A stretch of 64,000 nucleotides of DNA from Nageia nagi (taxonomy: Eukaryota; Pinophyta), in assembly GCA_050084985.1 (NCBI GenBank), contig JBITNC010000001.1:105090001-105154000 (forward strand), read 5' to 3'. The notes beneath the pieces are model-generated. The model saw only the letters and a program-made list of their open reading frames with translations, did not search any database and was not told the DNA's origin. This document shows, piece by piece, positions 32,755-45,139 of the stretch. Within the stretch, counting starts at the first letter, position 1. Each line of letters begins with the position of its first letter. The position numbers and the translations under genes were made by a program.

Positions 32755-35702
32755 TTAATAACTAATAGATGTCCCCATTATGGTAGAGATGACAGATCAT
32801 TGAATTGCATCCTATCATAGATGTGAGGATCTAAGGGGATTTAGACCACAAAACCAAAATAAAGACACATATACTACTATATACATACCAAAAAACTATG
32901 AATGACAAGAGCAAGAATAATAATATATACCTTTCTAATGAGGTGGAGGAAGAGTACTCACAAATTTGCTGCTTGTGTGTGATGACTTGGCTTTGAAAAA
33001 ATTTAGAAATGGATTGTTTAAGATGCCCATAGTCTTATTCTTTTCATGTTGAGAACCTCTTAATGGCTTTGGCTAATCTACTAATTTTGGCTCTAGGAAA
33101 CCTACCTTCTTTTGGTCAATTAGGTCCTAAATATTGTTAAGCAATGTGACATAATACTTTATTGCATTCCCTCATTGCTAGTGATACTCATAAAGCTCAT
33201 ATGATTTGCATTCCTTTGGTACTCCTTCTATAAAGGATGGTTGAGTTATAGGATTAGGTGGTAGAACCAATAACTTATATTTGATCAAAGATCTTGTGAC
33301 TTCATCAATATCATCATAAATGGGTGTAAATTTTCATCAATTTTTTTTTGACATTTCGTATAGACTGATTTTCCTTCTTTGTCTAATTTTCTAACCTCAA
33401 TTGATGCTATTGTAGGCTATTATATGTATTCCACTTTGGCTACTATTTGTGCTTCTTGAGATTGTTTATTATGTCAATGTTGCAACTATGAGGGTGATTT
33501 ATTCTTTGATTTAGGTTTACAATGTATGTATGTGATTTTAAACTACTCTTTTTCCAAAAATTCTTGTAGGAATGCATCAAAAGATAACTTGCAATAATCA
33601 AAACATTCTAATACATTCCTTGTTTAGAGTGCCTCTAAGAAGGCCATGATCTTCATATCATCATCTAAGTGAATCTGATTAGTCTTTTTAGTCTAAAATC
33701 TAATAATTTTTTTTATAGAATGTCCTTTTTATCTTATCTTCAACAAGTCACCAAATGTAAACTTCTTTGTAATATGGAGTTGAAAATGATCATAAAAGAT
33801 AGTTTTTAACTATGCAAAGCTAGTAATGCTACCATGTGGTAATTTGCTAAACCATTCTAAAGCTTCTTCTTTTAGATACAAGAGGAATAACTTTACATAC
33901 AAGTCCTCATACAAAGTGGTTAAAGATACTTCATAAAACAAAATACATACATGAAGATACATATTAGTAGTACCATCAAACTTTGTAAATTTCAACTCTT
34001 TATTAAAGAGTATTACTATATTTTTGATTCACATGCATAAAGGGTTATTATCATCATTGTAATAAGGAGTTAATCCTTGATACTTATTGATTATCTTTAC
34101 TTATTATTGTATTCCATCAATTATATCAAGATCTATCATAGGTATTGCAGTCTCTAAGAGTGGATAGGGGAATGGCAATTAGAGCATCCTCATTTGCATG
34201 TTTCATTGGTTATTTAGAGTATTTTCCTTGATTAAAGACTTCAAAATATCCTATTTTATCATTCTTTTCATGGATGATGTTATGCAATATGGTTTAAAAG
34301 TACCATGTTCTTTCATTGTGAGACATCAATATCATCTTTTCTCTATCACATTTAAGAAATTCTAAATATTTTATATCATTCTCCTCTTGATTCCATCTAG
34401 GAATTGGCTATGTAGCTTGGTAAAATAATCTATCAACTTCTTCCTCTTAATATTTCTTCTCATCTATGCAGGTACACTAAATTGGCTATTTATTCTTGAC
34501 TTAAAATATTCATATTTTAGTTGTATAGTCATTTTGTACTTTGTGAAGTATTCATTTGTAGTATTTAACATTTTTAGGAATACTTTTATTTGTAAAACCT
34601 TGATCATCGAATGAATGAAGTTTTTTTTGATCCTATTTTCTTTCTCTAACTAATTTAGACATAGTGTGTCAATCTTTGCTAGAAGCTTATTGATTTCTTT
34701 ATATTTGGTAGGATCTTCTTATTCACATTCATCCTCAACAAATATATTTGTATCATCATCAAATTATAGAACCTATTCATCCTATTTATTCTATTAAACC
34801 TTCATGATAGGATCATTATCATCATTAACTAGAACTATATTATCAACATGAGCTTCTTGACGAAGCAAATATTGTAATGTAGTATTCTAAGCAATCTTCT
34901 CATTGACATTGTTGATTAACTTGATGATCTCTTTCTAATTTTCTTGAGCTACATCCATCACAAAAATCACTATAGGGGTTGATGCTGATAACTCTATTTA
35001 AGGCTCAATTTTGTATTAAGGTTAACACCTACATTGATGTGGGAGTTTGTGCCATCTTCAGGAAGAAAAAATGGATCCATAGATATTTGGCATGAGAGCA
35101 TATCTATTCATGAAGAATTCCAAATTTGTGTTTCAAGGTGTAAGAGTCATGTAATCAAGGGGAATGTTCTCCTTATACCTATTATAGTTACATAGCTTGC
35201 ATTATTTTTCCACTTCTTCATCTTCAAGTGCATCAACTACATATGCATTTTCCTCAACTAGTAATCCATTGATAAGTTTGGTGAATCTATGATTATTCTC
35301 CTCAGAACTTATGTCCTTCTTGAATATCTCATCATAGGAAATAATCTCCTCTTTGGTTGTAATAGGAGGTTGTTGATTTAGAGGGGTTTGATATTTTGCA
35401 TTATCTGAATTAACTCTCTAATTTACTATTTTAGTTGAATTATCAAAGCTATCTATAAAGCTCTCCTAATCTAAAGCTTTATGAGTAGCTTCTTTGGTTA
35501 GATACACTTATACATTGGTAGATGGTTGTTTGGTGTGAATTATTTCACTTTGTATTTGAACCACTTTAGTCCTATCAATTATTCTTCTCTTTAAATTTTT
35601 CTTAGCTATAGGTTTAGTATTAATATTTGCATTTTCATTGCAAGTAATAAAAAATAATTTTAGAATATAGTGTGTAAATTTAACCCTTAATAGGTTTGAC
35701 AT
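32755..35702 (-). pseudogene. gag: gypsy gag remnant, minus strand
   Basis: ATG at 35702 could be the start. The capsid-like domain is at 33995-33810 (KFTKFDGTTN, EEALEWFSKLPHGSITSF). Further on, at about 33215-33130, ECKSYELYEYH is the remnant of a zinc knuckle, and LIDQKKVGFLEPK and MGILNNPF near 33110-33010 match the DLID and LGIYxNP region of Tat-type gags. Stops are frequent. The CACTA end abuts it on the left, so the CACTA transposon may have inserted near the 3' end of this gag. No pol was found. Confidence 0.6.
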
Positions 35703-36002
35703 TGTGGTAGAACTATAGGTTTGAAGGTGATTTTATTCTAACCCTAATTAAGAGAAAGAAAAAACCATAAATGGATGGGTTCCAATATGTTGATATATAT
35801 TCACTTAGGTTTTATCTCTAAATAAACTAAAAGCACACACATTTTATTGTATGAATTTTCTAACCTAATTGAACTCAAATAAACATACATGAATAAGGGA
35901 ATTCAATAGTGCAGTAATATAACAACAAAATTACATTGATGTCAAGATCTAAAATGCAAGTATACACACTGAAGAGAAAGGAATCAATTGGAGGATAAAT
36001 AT

Positions 36003-36245
36003 TTATGTGTCCTTACCTATGTTGAGGTTGACAATATGATAGACAAACTTGTCAAAGAGTAGTGATGTTATTATGCAAATCCCAAGGCCAATTGCATAAG
36101 AAACACCAACATAGGTGATAGTATCAAAGAGCTTAATGCAAGTGCATATGTCAGCATAGGCATTAACAATCCTAAAGAATGAGGTTCTCCAATAAGGCTC
36201 TATGATAACAAATATGATGATAAGTTGAACCAAGAATATGATCAT
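36003..36245 (-). pseudogene. hydrophobic exon-like fragment of unknown origin
   Basis: An open frame of 80 codons with codons ending in C or G more often than its AT-rich surroundings. It predicts at least two membrane-like hydrophobic segments (one at the start, one around SYAIGLGICIITSLL). It closes with AACATAG|GTAAGG, which resembles a plant 5' splice site. This looks like a captured exon of a host membrane-protein gene. The spacing of FDT and SYAIG is faintly like the FRDT...GNAYGI region of HAK/KUP potassium transporters, but that match is weak. It could also be chance. Confidence 0.3.
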
Positions 36246-36249
36246 GGAA

Positions 36250-37800
36250 ATGGATGACTTATATTAACTTGATTAATAACAAGGTTTGAGTCTCAATAGG
36301 AAATGTTTAGAAACATCCAAGTGTAGGGTACCAACTATCAAGATTTAATCTTGATATTATTTTCCTATGTTATAAGTAGTTACATTTATATCATACATGA
36401 TTAATTATTTGACCCCTTGAATATTGCTTAAAGTCATCTTGGTGTACCTAACATTAAAATAAGAACACAACCTAATAAATATGTGATAATAAGGATAAAA
36501 TATGATTATATGTAACTAAATGTGATTAAAACATGTATGTAAGTTGAACCTAAGTGGTACTATGTTAAGGGGACCACTATTAGATGTCAATAGTTAGGTT
36601 CTATAGACTACAATGTGGTCACCAAGATAGTGTCACAAATATGGTTACCAAGGAGTGGTAATTTTGATAATGATAAACTATGAAAAAGTATATCATGTTA
36701 TATATAATTTGAAATATAAAAATTTCTACTTTCAAATGAAATAAATAATCTACTAAAAATAAGTTGTCAAACTTTGGAGATACTTGGTGACATGAAAGGT
36801 GTTCACTAGGTCAGTAAAATAGTACTAAAGATATAGTGCTAAAAGAATAGGTTGGTAAAGTTGTGATTTATATTCAAAGGGTTTCATTTTATAGATATAT
36901 GGAGATGATAAGAAAATAAATTTAAAATAATATAATATCCATAAATAATGGAGTAATATATATGTGATGAATCTCAAATGGAAGTAAATTTATTCATAGA
37001 TTACTACTAAGGAAGATTGGGTAAGTACATTATGGTAAATCATTGATGATGATGGATATCTATATAAAAAGTGTGAAAAATTATATATGGTTAGAGATAT
37101 ATCTAAAATTACTATCTAACACAAAATTAACTACCTAAATAGAGGTCTAGAATAAAACTTAAAGTCCTTGAAAGCAAAGTAGTCTAAATTAGGTAGTTTA
37201 ATATAACAATTATCCCCAAATCTAGAGTAAGAAATAAAAAAATATGCATGAAGATTAAATACCAAAAAAAGGTTAATATTACATTATTTTAGTTTTATAC
37301 CTAATATATAACATTGTAAGTATGATTCTTTTATCATAACAATACCTATAAATGACAAGCATAAAATAAAGATGCAAGGAAATGTTGTAGAGCATTTTCT
37401 CTTACTATTGATGTGTATGATTAATAAAAAATTATTTCAATTAGTTACAATACAATGGTACTTTGTACCTATACATGCATTTATTTAAAAGGATTGAGTA
37501 TTTGACTCTCAAAATAATATCTAACGAAAAAAATAAAATCCATCTAGGAAATTTATACATAGTCTTGCAAACAAGATGGAAAACCATAATAGGCAAGTGT
37601 AAGGAATAAGGAAGCATTAAAATTACTTCTAAAAGCTACTTAAAACATATTCATGGTAGGTAATAGTGCATACTAGAGGAAGTTAGAAATAATTTACAAT
37701 TTTATGTTAGAGGAGTGCAGAGTCAACTATCGATGAAGTCAAAAAATCAAATCATAGAATATTACAATCTTTCACTAGTCATCTATCTGATGACCAACAT
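36250..37800. other. AT-rich stretch without recognisable genes
   Basis: Nothing with a coding signature is seen on either strand. The stretch lies between the exon-like fragment and the old plus-strand gag. By position it may hold the 5' LTR and leader of that element, but no LTR edge was identified. Confidence 0.4.
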
Positions 37801-37849
37801 ATAATTATAGAAAATTGTTATTTTTTTTATTAATCATGTAGAACCTAAA

Positions 37850-38819
37850 TTATCTTCCTTACATAATAATGCATGTGGAAACCATAAGGATCATGAATAT
37901 GAGCAACAACATGTCAATATTCAAGATGAGGAATAACAACATGATCACAACAAAACATAAAAGTTAGAGAAAAATAAAGAAACTAGAGAATCAAATGAAT
38001 TCAATTCTAAAAATTAGAAAGATAAATAATATAACAATAGTTCCAATTTTATGTTATACATCATTAAATATGATTAAAAATATTTTGTATTCGATGATAT
38101 GGACAAAAAACTAATTGATGGATTCAAAGCATGGTCAATAAGAGAAACAAAAATCAAGGAAATTGAGGTTCTAAGAATACTAAATCATCAATGTATCAAT
38201 AATACTCATAAATATGCAAAAAAAAACTAATAAATGAGTTGAAAATAAATTTATGTACAAAAAAAATGCTTAAATTAGATGGTTTACACCAAGAATATTG
38301 AATTATGATAAGTATCTCCAAGAAGAAAAGGAACAAGAAGATCAACAATCTAAAAATGTATAACAACAAGAAGAAGAACAAAAATAACCTAAATAAAAAG
38401 GTCAACAATAAGAAAATAAAAATCAAGAACAACATAATCAACATAAATAAAGAGGGAACAATATATGAGCAGAAATTCCATAACAACATCAACAAGAGAA
38501 CTAATATCAAAAATGTTACAAGAAATAATAATAGTAGTAGAAAAACTTCACAAACAAATCAATACAAAATTAGAAATTGAATTTCCAAAAACTCAACCAC
38601 ATGTTCTAGAATTAGATATAGGATGTGGGATGGAAAGAGGAATCTCAAACTCAAATAATGGATTATCTATATAATATAAATATATTAGCAATACTCTTTC
38701 AACATATATTACAAGGGGATGCATTAGACTAGTTTTAGAACTTAGAATATGGAAGTATTCAAAGTTATCAATAACTAAAACATAAATTTTTGAATCAGTA
38801 TAGACATAACACAAAGAAA
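37850..38819 (+). pseudogene. gag: old gag gene related to that of the gag-only element, 5' part
   Basis: At about 38107-38190 the frame reads KLIDGFKAWS...KIKEIE..RILN, which lines up at equal spacing with KLLNAYPFWS...KIKEIE..KIVN just after the stop codon of the young gag at 3633. Here the codon at the stop position is AAA. Near 38710-38819, LQGDALD, NLEYGSIQSY and NQYRHN match the capsid-like region of the young gag (NWYYGLENQSIKSY, DQYHYN). Between them a Lys/Asn-rich low-complexity stretch has spread. Stops are common. The gene is cut at 38819 by the chromovirus-like element and resumes at about 45140. Confidence 0.7.
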
Positions 38820-38843
38820 TATTAGGATCACCTATCCTAAAAT

Positions 38844-39372
38844 TGTTAGAATTTCTAATGCATTATTGTTTGGTATCTAAAATAGAGTGCACTTACTCAA
38901 ATCATCTAAATACTTAAAATTATTTATATATACCTTTTACTATTTAGAGAATTAAAATTAGTGCAATTGTACCCCTCATCCACTTGTAGGAAATGTTTAT
39001 CCCTTGGTTTAAAAGGGGCATACTTGTCCATTGGATTTTGGGATTACCCCTTGGGTGAAAGGATGAGCCCATAAGGGAGTTTGATACTATAAATAGGAGG
39101 CTCCTCTCATAGATTCATAAAACTTGAATAGAACAAAGTTATGCTCATAATTTGTAGGTTGATACGATGAGAGAGAGGTTGTAAGCATCGTAAGAATTTC
39201 CTTTAAGAAGTAAATATCTTGAGTTAAAGTGGAGTACTCTCATCCTTGAGAGAAACCAATATACTTTCTAGTGTCACTTTGTGAATGTGATTGTGCTCTT
39301 AAGGATTAAGTGTTCTTAGTTGTAGGATTGATCATTCAATAGGTGATATTGGTGTAGAGGCTTATCTCCTTT
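38844..39372 (+). mobile_element. solo LTR nested in the chromovirus-like 5' LTR
   Basis: About 529 bp starting TGTTAGAATTTC, bounded by AAAAT at 38839-38843 and again at 39373-39377. It has its own TATA box (39088-39095, ACTATAAATAGGAGG) and no internal coding part. The right end does not show CA, so either it has mutated or the edge is off by a few bases. A solo LTR arises by recombination between the two LTRs of a full element. Confidence 0.65.
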
Positions 39373-39639
39373 AAAATATATAGTTATCATTAGTAAATTA
39401 ATTATTAACTTGTAATGTGAACTATCATATTCTTGTAAAGAGAATCACCATTTTGTAATGAACTGCTAATTAAAATAAGAATAACATTACTATAAATAGT
39501 GTGGGTAGAGATAAAATATTGGATAAATATTTATCTTTTGAGTTGCAAAAAAGTCCCCTTCAAGCAACCCACAATTCATATTTCTATTTAGTAAAATTAT
39601 CATGTTCTACTATCTTATTATAATTCTAAATAATTTTAC

Positions 39640-39643
<4 letters not shown>

Positions 39644-39695
<52 letters not shown>
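39644..39695. repeat. TA microsatellite within an LTR
   Basis: About 26 TA units. The matching place in the 3' LTR (45051-45060) has only about four, so the expansion came after insertion. Confidence 0.95.
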
Positions 39696-39703
<8 letters not shown>

Positions 39704-39794
39704 ATAGTCTATTGAACTATGAATTTGTTATTATTCCACATTTTAGTGCTATTTCTATTTAATCCTCTTATAAATCTTATACATTCCTAAAAAC

Positions 39795-39810
39795 TGTTAT
39801 CAAAGATTCA
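39795..39810 (+). other. primer-binding site of the chromovirus-like element (tRNA-Met type, decayed)
   Basis: TGTTATCAAAGATTCA lies directly after the LTR and matches the TGGTATCAGAGCTTCA form with a few changes. Confidence 0.7.
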
Positions 39811-41020
39811 ATTTTGGCTACATGTGGGTAGATTTAAAATTGGGATTTTTTTGTGAAGTCAAAATAAGTTGAAACCCTAAATTTTTTCCATTTTTAAAAT
39901 GAACTCTATAAAAAGATTTCTAGAAATCAGTGTCAAATTTTGAGATCATATTATGATACCTTTTTTCTAGTCAATCCTTTTGGTATACCATGTCATGTGT
40001 TTAGGTAAAAAAAAATTAATTTGTTTAGGTTTTTATATTGTGTTTGAATCATTATTTTCATGAAATCCTTCATTTTTAGGAACCCTCTTTTTGCATACCA
40101 AAAATAGCAATTTTTTAAATATGTGAAAATTTTAGAGGTCAATATCCTAAAACATGAGGAATCAATGAAAACTAAGAGAAATTGCTTATTACCTTTGGTA
40201 ATGGGTCTTTAAAAAAAAGATTTTGAAACTTTAAAAATAATCATTTTGATACCTAGCCCATCACAATCATATTTTCAAAATGATTATTTTAATATATAAC
40301 ACCCATCCACTTATTAGTTTCTAAAAATAACAGTACCTACAATTAATAAGTGGGGCCTAACATATTTTCATATTTTTTTCATATGTATAATGGAAGATGA
40401 TCTCAATACTTGGATAAATTATCCCATGAGTTTAAACATATTAATGATATCATGAGATAAATCAACTTTAGAAATACCTTCAACAATATGGATATAAGAA
40501 TAGTGGGTCTATATTCGAAATATAACACTTTAAGCAAGCACTTAGAACTATTCCAATAAGCAACATGACCAACTATGGGAACATAATTCCTAAACATTTT
40601 AGGTTTGGATTCTTATAAGCCTATATGATAAACACACCATATGCATCATGGTTGTCAACAAGCATTCATTATTCCAAGAACAACTAAGTAAGACTTCTTA
40701 AACTTTAATGGTAATGAATAAACTAGTCGGATTCATAAAATAGAATAATATTTCTTATTGAACCATATTATTGAGGTGTAGAATATCAACATTACATATA
40801 TATACACATATACATACATACATACATACATACATATACATATACATACATATATATATATATATATCCAATGGTATTAAAAATTTAGAAAGACATAAAA
40901 TCCTTGGAGGGAATTCACAAAAATTTATTAGTTAGATGTGGTCTAACTGATTTTAAATAATTTATAGGATATATAATAAAATAATTCCAAACTACATAAA
41001 TGAAGGAATATCATAGTTAG
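39811..41020 (+). other. leader and unrecognised 5' part of the chromovirus-like element
   Basis: AT-rich, with many stops. It should encode the N-terminal part of gag, but no conserved words are readable. A mixed TACA/TA microsatellite lies at 40791-40868. Confidence 0.45.
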
Positions 41021-41500
41021 TTTGAGAAACTTGCAAACCACACCTAAGGGTTAGATGGATTCTTTTTCACAAGTTGCTTCATTAATGGAATAAAGGAAGT
41101 AATTTAGTTAGAAGTGAAGATGTTTGATCCCAACACCATGATGGAAGCCATTAGTCTAGCTAAATTGGTCATATATAAGTTTAATTACCAACATATATAA
41201 GGGAAGAAACAATTTGGAAGATCTCAAATTACTCAACTTGTGCCAAAATCCAATCACTGATTGTAAGTTAAGTGACTCATCCCAAGGGAAATGAAAGACT
41301 AAAGGGATAATGGTCTCTATTATAATTATGATGAAAAATATAGGCCAAATCATAGATGCACAACATATATGTTGTATTTATTGAATGCAAATATTCTTAG
41401 TGACTTGGTAGCTAAGGAGGATGAGGTTGTAGTGGATGAAGTAGCAAATGAAAATGATAACCCAATGAAAATACTCAAAAACTTTCTTTCACTACCCTTT
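41021..41500 (+). pseudogene. gag: gag remnant of the chromovirus-like element
   Basis: The frame reads FEKLANHT, then SCFINGIKEVI and LEVKMFDPNTMMEAISLAKL (about 41080-41165), the C-terminal half of the Retrotrans_gag domain. The zinc knuckle is not recognisable. Several stops are present. The protease follows on the same strand. Confidence 0.7.
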
Positions 41501-41584
41501 CAATATTTACTTTTTTACAAACTATGAAATTTGAAAGATAATTCAAGTAATAAAATCTCATTATGCTTATTAATTTAGGGAGTA

Positions 41585-41890
41585 CACAATTTTATTGACC
41601 TAAGGATGGCAAAATAGGCCAATTACTATATACAACCTAAAAATAAATTTGAAGTGATGGTTGATAATAGAGGTAAGATTACTTATATAGGGAGATATCA
41701 TAATATAAAACTAACTATGGGTGACTATAATTTGAACAATGGCATGTATTGCCTTCCATTGGGAGAATGTGATGTGGTCCTTGGAGCTCAATAGTTATGG
41801 AAATTAGGGCCTATATAATGGGGTTTTGTTGAATTATGGATGAAATTCATAGTTGAAGGATAGAAATATATCCCCAAGTGACTATAATAA
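41585..41890 (+). pseudogene. pol: protease remnant of the chromovirus-like element
   Basis: HNFIDLRMAK near 41590 corresponds to the THNFIS region right after the protease DSGA motif. IGRYHNIKLTMGDYNLN and CDVVLGAQ-x-LWKLGPI (41680-41815) are typical of gypsy proteases. The catalytic motif itself is lost, and there are at least three stops. Confidence 0.75.
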
Positions 41891-42149
41891 GGACCTACAT
41901 AGATAATTGGTTCCCAACATATGGAGAAGCTTATTTGGAAGGGAGAAAAAGGAATTGTTAAGTGATTGTTTTCATTCCAACTAACCAAGAAAGGATAGAG
42001 TTAATTATAAGAACTATAATAAATTTTGGCATTCCAAGAAGGAGGTTTTTAATAATCAAAAGAGATTCCCTCAAATCAACCTCAAGATCATGTTGTACAA
42101 CTATTCCCTAGAATTCAACCACCAAATATTTGACCTTGTCACTATCCTT

Positions 42150-43350
42150 TTTTATAGAAGAATGAAATTGAGAAATTGTATGTGAAATGTTAGAAGTGAG
42201 AATTATTTGACCAAGTGTAAGTTCTTACTCTTCATGATTCTTGTTGGTTATAAAAAAGGATAGTTCATGACATATATGTATCAAATTTAGAGATTTTAAC
42301 AAAATTATAGTACATGAAAAATTTGTTATTCTTGTCATTGATGAATTATTTGATGAACTACATGTGGCTCAATACTTTTTAAAATTATATCTATGGTCAA
42401 GATGTGACAAAATCAAGCTCAAAGAAGAATATATTTTCAAAACATCCTTTTGTACACATGAAGGCCATTATGAATTTTAGTAATTCCAATTGGTCTTACC
42501 AATTCTCCTTTCACTTTCCAAAGTTTGATGAATCAAGTATTTTTCCTTACATTAGAAAATTTATTTTGATTTTATTTGATAATATTTTGATCTATAACAA
42601 GAATTTGGAGGACTATTTGGCCCACTTAGACAATACCTTACAAATTCTTCAAGATAACATATTATATGATAAAAATTCAAAATATTCTTTTGGGTAGAGA
42701 TATTGAGTATCTAGGGCATATTATTTCAAAAAAGGGCATCAAGGTAGATCGTCACAAAATTGGAGACATAAAAGGTTAGCCTCTTACTAAATCACTAAAA
42801 ATATTATGTTGGTTTCTAGAATTGATTTGGTGTTATTGAAATTTTATGAAGGATTATGCTAATATTAAAGCTCCATTGATATCCTTACTAAAAAGAAATT
42901 TTTATTTTTTCACCCAATGTTGAAGAATCTATTCATATATTGAAGGATTATATATTCTCTACTCAAGTTTTTTTCATACCTAATTTATTTAAAACCTTTA
43001 TAATTAAGAGTGATTCTTCAAAAGTAATAATTGGTATAATTTTGATTTAATAAGGGAGACCCTTAGCTTTTATAAGCAAGGTATTTATAGGAAGAAATTT
43101 GGTAAAATCCACATATAAAGAAGATATCCTAGAAATCATTCATGTTATTCAATAGTGGTGGTCATATCTCATTGGTCGATATTTTCTTATTCACATAGAT
43201 CATCATAGCCTAAATTATTTTATGGGATAATGAACTTTCACTCTTCAAAAAAAAAAGTGGGTTACTAAGCTATTAGGAATGGTTATGATATTTTATATCT
43301 AAAGGGAAATAAAATATGGTAATTTATACCCTTTCTCATAAATTTGAGGA
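42150..43350 (+). pseudogene. pol: RT and RNase H remnant of the chromovirus-like element
   Basis: KFILILFDNILIYNKNLEDY near 42560-42615 is the catalytic RT region; FDN replaces FDD, so the second catalytic Asp is Asn. EYLGHIISKKGIKVDRHKI (42705-42765) follows in another frame. RNase H words are readable downstream: RETLSFYKQG (about 43050), SHWSIFSYSHRSS in shifted frame near 43170, and WVTKLLGMVMIFYI-like text near 43255. Many frameshifts. Confidence 0.75.
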
Positions 43351-43429
43351 ACCAATGACACTATAGGTAATATCATCACTAGTTTCTTAATGGATAGATA
43401 AGGTCAAATAGGTATAGCTTCATGATAGG

Positions 43430-44560
43430 TCTAATTAAGTAGTGATTCATCAACTTTATAATGATCCCTATGGAAAATATAATTTTATATGGAATAATGT
43501 GGTATTTTTATTCAAAGGTTACATTGTACTATACTCCAAATCTTCACATCAAGAGGTGATACTTCAAGAGTTACATGTTGTAATATCAACATGATACTTT
43601 TTTTATTAGGTTGAAATGAAATATGATATTAAGAACTTTATTGGATAATATTATGTTTGTAAATAATAAAAGGTTAAGAAAGTAGATACCCCAAGATTAC
43701 TTGAACTTCTTCCCATATCAATGTACACTTGAATTGATATTTCAATGGATTTCATCAATGGCCTTTCAAAGTCTTATGTGAAATATTCATTATGATTTTT
43801 ATGTATCATATCTCAAAACATGTATATTTTTATTCCTTATATCATCCATACAATATTGTAAATGTATCTCAACTTTTCATTGATAACATTTTCAAGCTCT
43901 ATAGTATGCCCTCCACTATACTAAGTGATCAATACCTTGCTTTTACCAATCATTTTTTGTAGAAATTATTAAATCTTCAAGTAACTAAACTCAATATGAG
44001 TTTTTTCTATCAAACCTAAACTATTGGAAAAATAAAAACTTAAATGGCTTCCTTTGGTAGAATGGTGGTATAACACTTCATATCATATTGCTATAAAGAT
44101 TATACCCTATGAAGATTTGTATGATCAAGCATCACCCATAATGTTCTCTTGTGTTCCTAGTTCCACCAATGTTCAAGTATTTTATATTTAATTAACCATT
44201 CAAGGGGATATATTACACCTTATTAAGGGGAATTTACAAATATATCAACACCACATAAAATAACAAGCCAATCAAAAATGGGTTGAATGGGAATTTCAAG
44301 AAGGGGATATGATGTTTTCTACAAATTCAACCATATCATCAAAAATATCTAAAGATAAAGAGAACCTAGATTAAGTTAGATTTGAAGTTTTATGGTCCTT
44401 ACAAAATTTTCTAGCATATTTACAAATAACCAACAAGTTGGAGTTATTTTAATCTTTAAAATTTCATCCAATATTCCATGTGTCTTATCATAAAAGGTAC
44501 TAGGTTCTTAGGTAACGATTCAAATATAATTGCTCAAATTCATAGAGGATGGATCTATTA
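43430..44560 (+). pseudogene. pol: integrase remnant of the chromovirus-like element
   Basis: IDISMDFINGLSKS near 43732-43775 holds the first catalytic Asp. Later parts show EWEFQEGDMMFS (about 44285) and KFYGPYKIF (about 44385), the C-terminal GPY/F region of gypsy integrases. No chromodomain can be made out after it (44460-44740). Stops in every frame. Confidence 0.7.
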
Positions 44561-44750
44561 TGGTTAAACCTAAAATAGTCCTACAATTATGATCCTATAA
44601 ACTTCACAATAATACCATTACTAAAGTTCTTATCGATAATGGTACAATTTGGCACTCGAGTATACAACTTAGGAGGTACTTCATCAACTTCAATAATAGT
44701 TTCTCTAGTTTTAGCTTAGACGAAAAAGCTCTTTTCTAAGAGGGGTGACT

Positions 44751-45139
44751 TGTTAGGATAACCTATCCTAACATTTAATATTATTAATAGTTAATTAGTT
44801 ATCAACTTATAATATGAACCATCATATTCTTGTAAAGTGAATCATCATTTTGTAATGAACTACCAATTAGTGTTATGATAGCAACACTATAAATATGTGT
44901 AAGAGAGGTAGAGATAACATTTTAGAGAAATATTTATCTTTCAAGTTGTAAGAAAGAAGCCCCCTCTAAGTATATTTTAATTCATATTACCATTTAATAA
45001 AGTTATCTTATTCTAATATCTTATTGTAATTATAAATTAGATTACTTGAATATATATTCTATTTGACTATGGATTTGTTGTTATTATGTATTTCATTGCT
45101 ATTTTAGCTCAATCCCCTTTTAGATATTCTAGTTTCCTA
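44751..45139 (+). repeat. 3' LTR of the chromovirus-like element
   Basis: It starts TGTTAGGATAACC right after the polypurine tract AAGAGGGGTGACT and ends near TTCCTA at 45138. It has a TATA box at 44888-44895. It pairs with the split LTR at 38820-39792. Confidence 0.8.

Larger units (their letters stand above)
38820..39792 (+). repeat. 5' LTR of the chromovirus-like element, interrupted by a solo LTR
   Basis: It begins TATTAGGATCACCTATCC, matching TGTTAGGATAACCTATCC of the 3' LTR with TG changed to TA. The match resumes after the nested LTR at about 39378 and continues through the TATA box (39491-39498) to TTCCTA near 39789. Without insert and TA expansion its length is like that of the 390-bp 3' LTR. 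Confidence 0.8.
38820..45139 (+). mobile_element. chromovirus-like Ty3/gypsy element, decayed, inserted in the old gag gene
   Basis: The plus-strand order is LTR, tRNA-Met-type primer site, gag, protease, RT, RNase H, integrase, PPT, LTR. RT before integrase makes it Ty3/gypsy. The gag and RT wording (FINGLKEVI, RKFILILFDNILIY) is of the chromovirus type, though no chromodomain can be read. The 5' LTR carries a nested solo LTR and an expanded TA repeat. The old gag reading resumes in register after the element, which fixes the insertion point. Target duplication bases are no longer clear (AGAAA on the left). Confidence 0.8.

Noticed and set aside
38196-38510. Minus-strand frame with many Leu and Phe, looking like a membrane protein
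   Set aside because: It is the antisense of an AAR/AAY-rich low-complexity part of the old gag; Lys and Asn codons read backwards as Phe, Leu and Ile.
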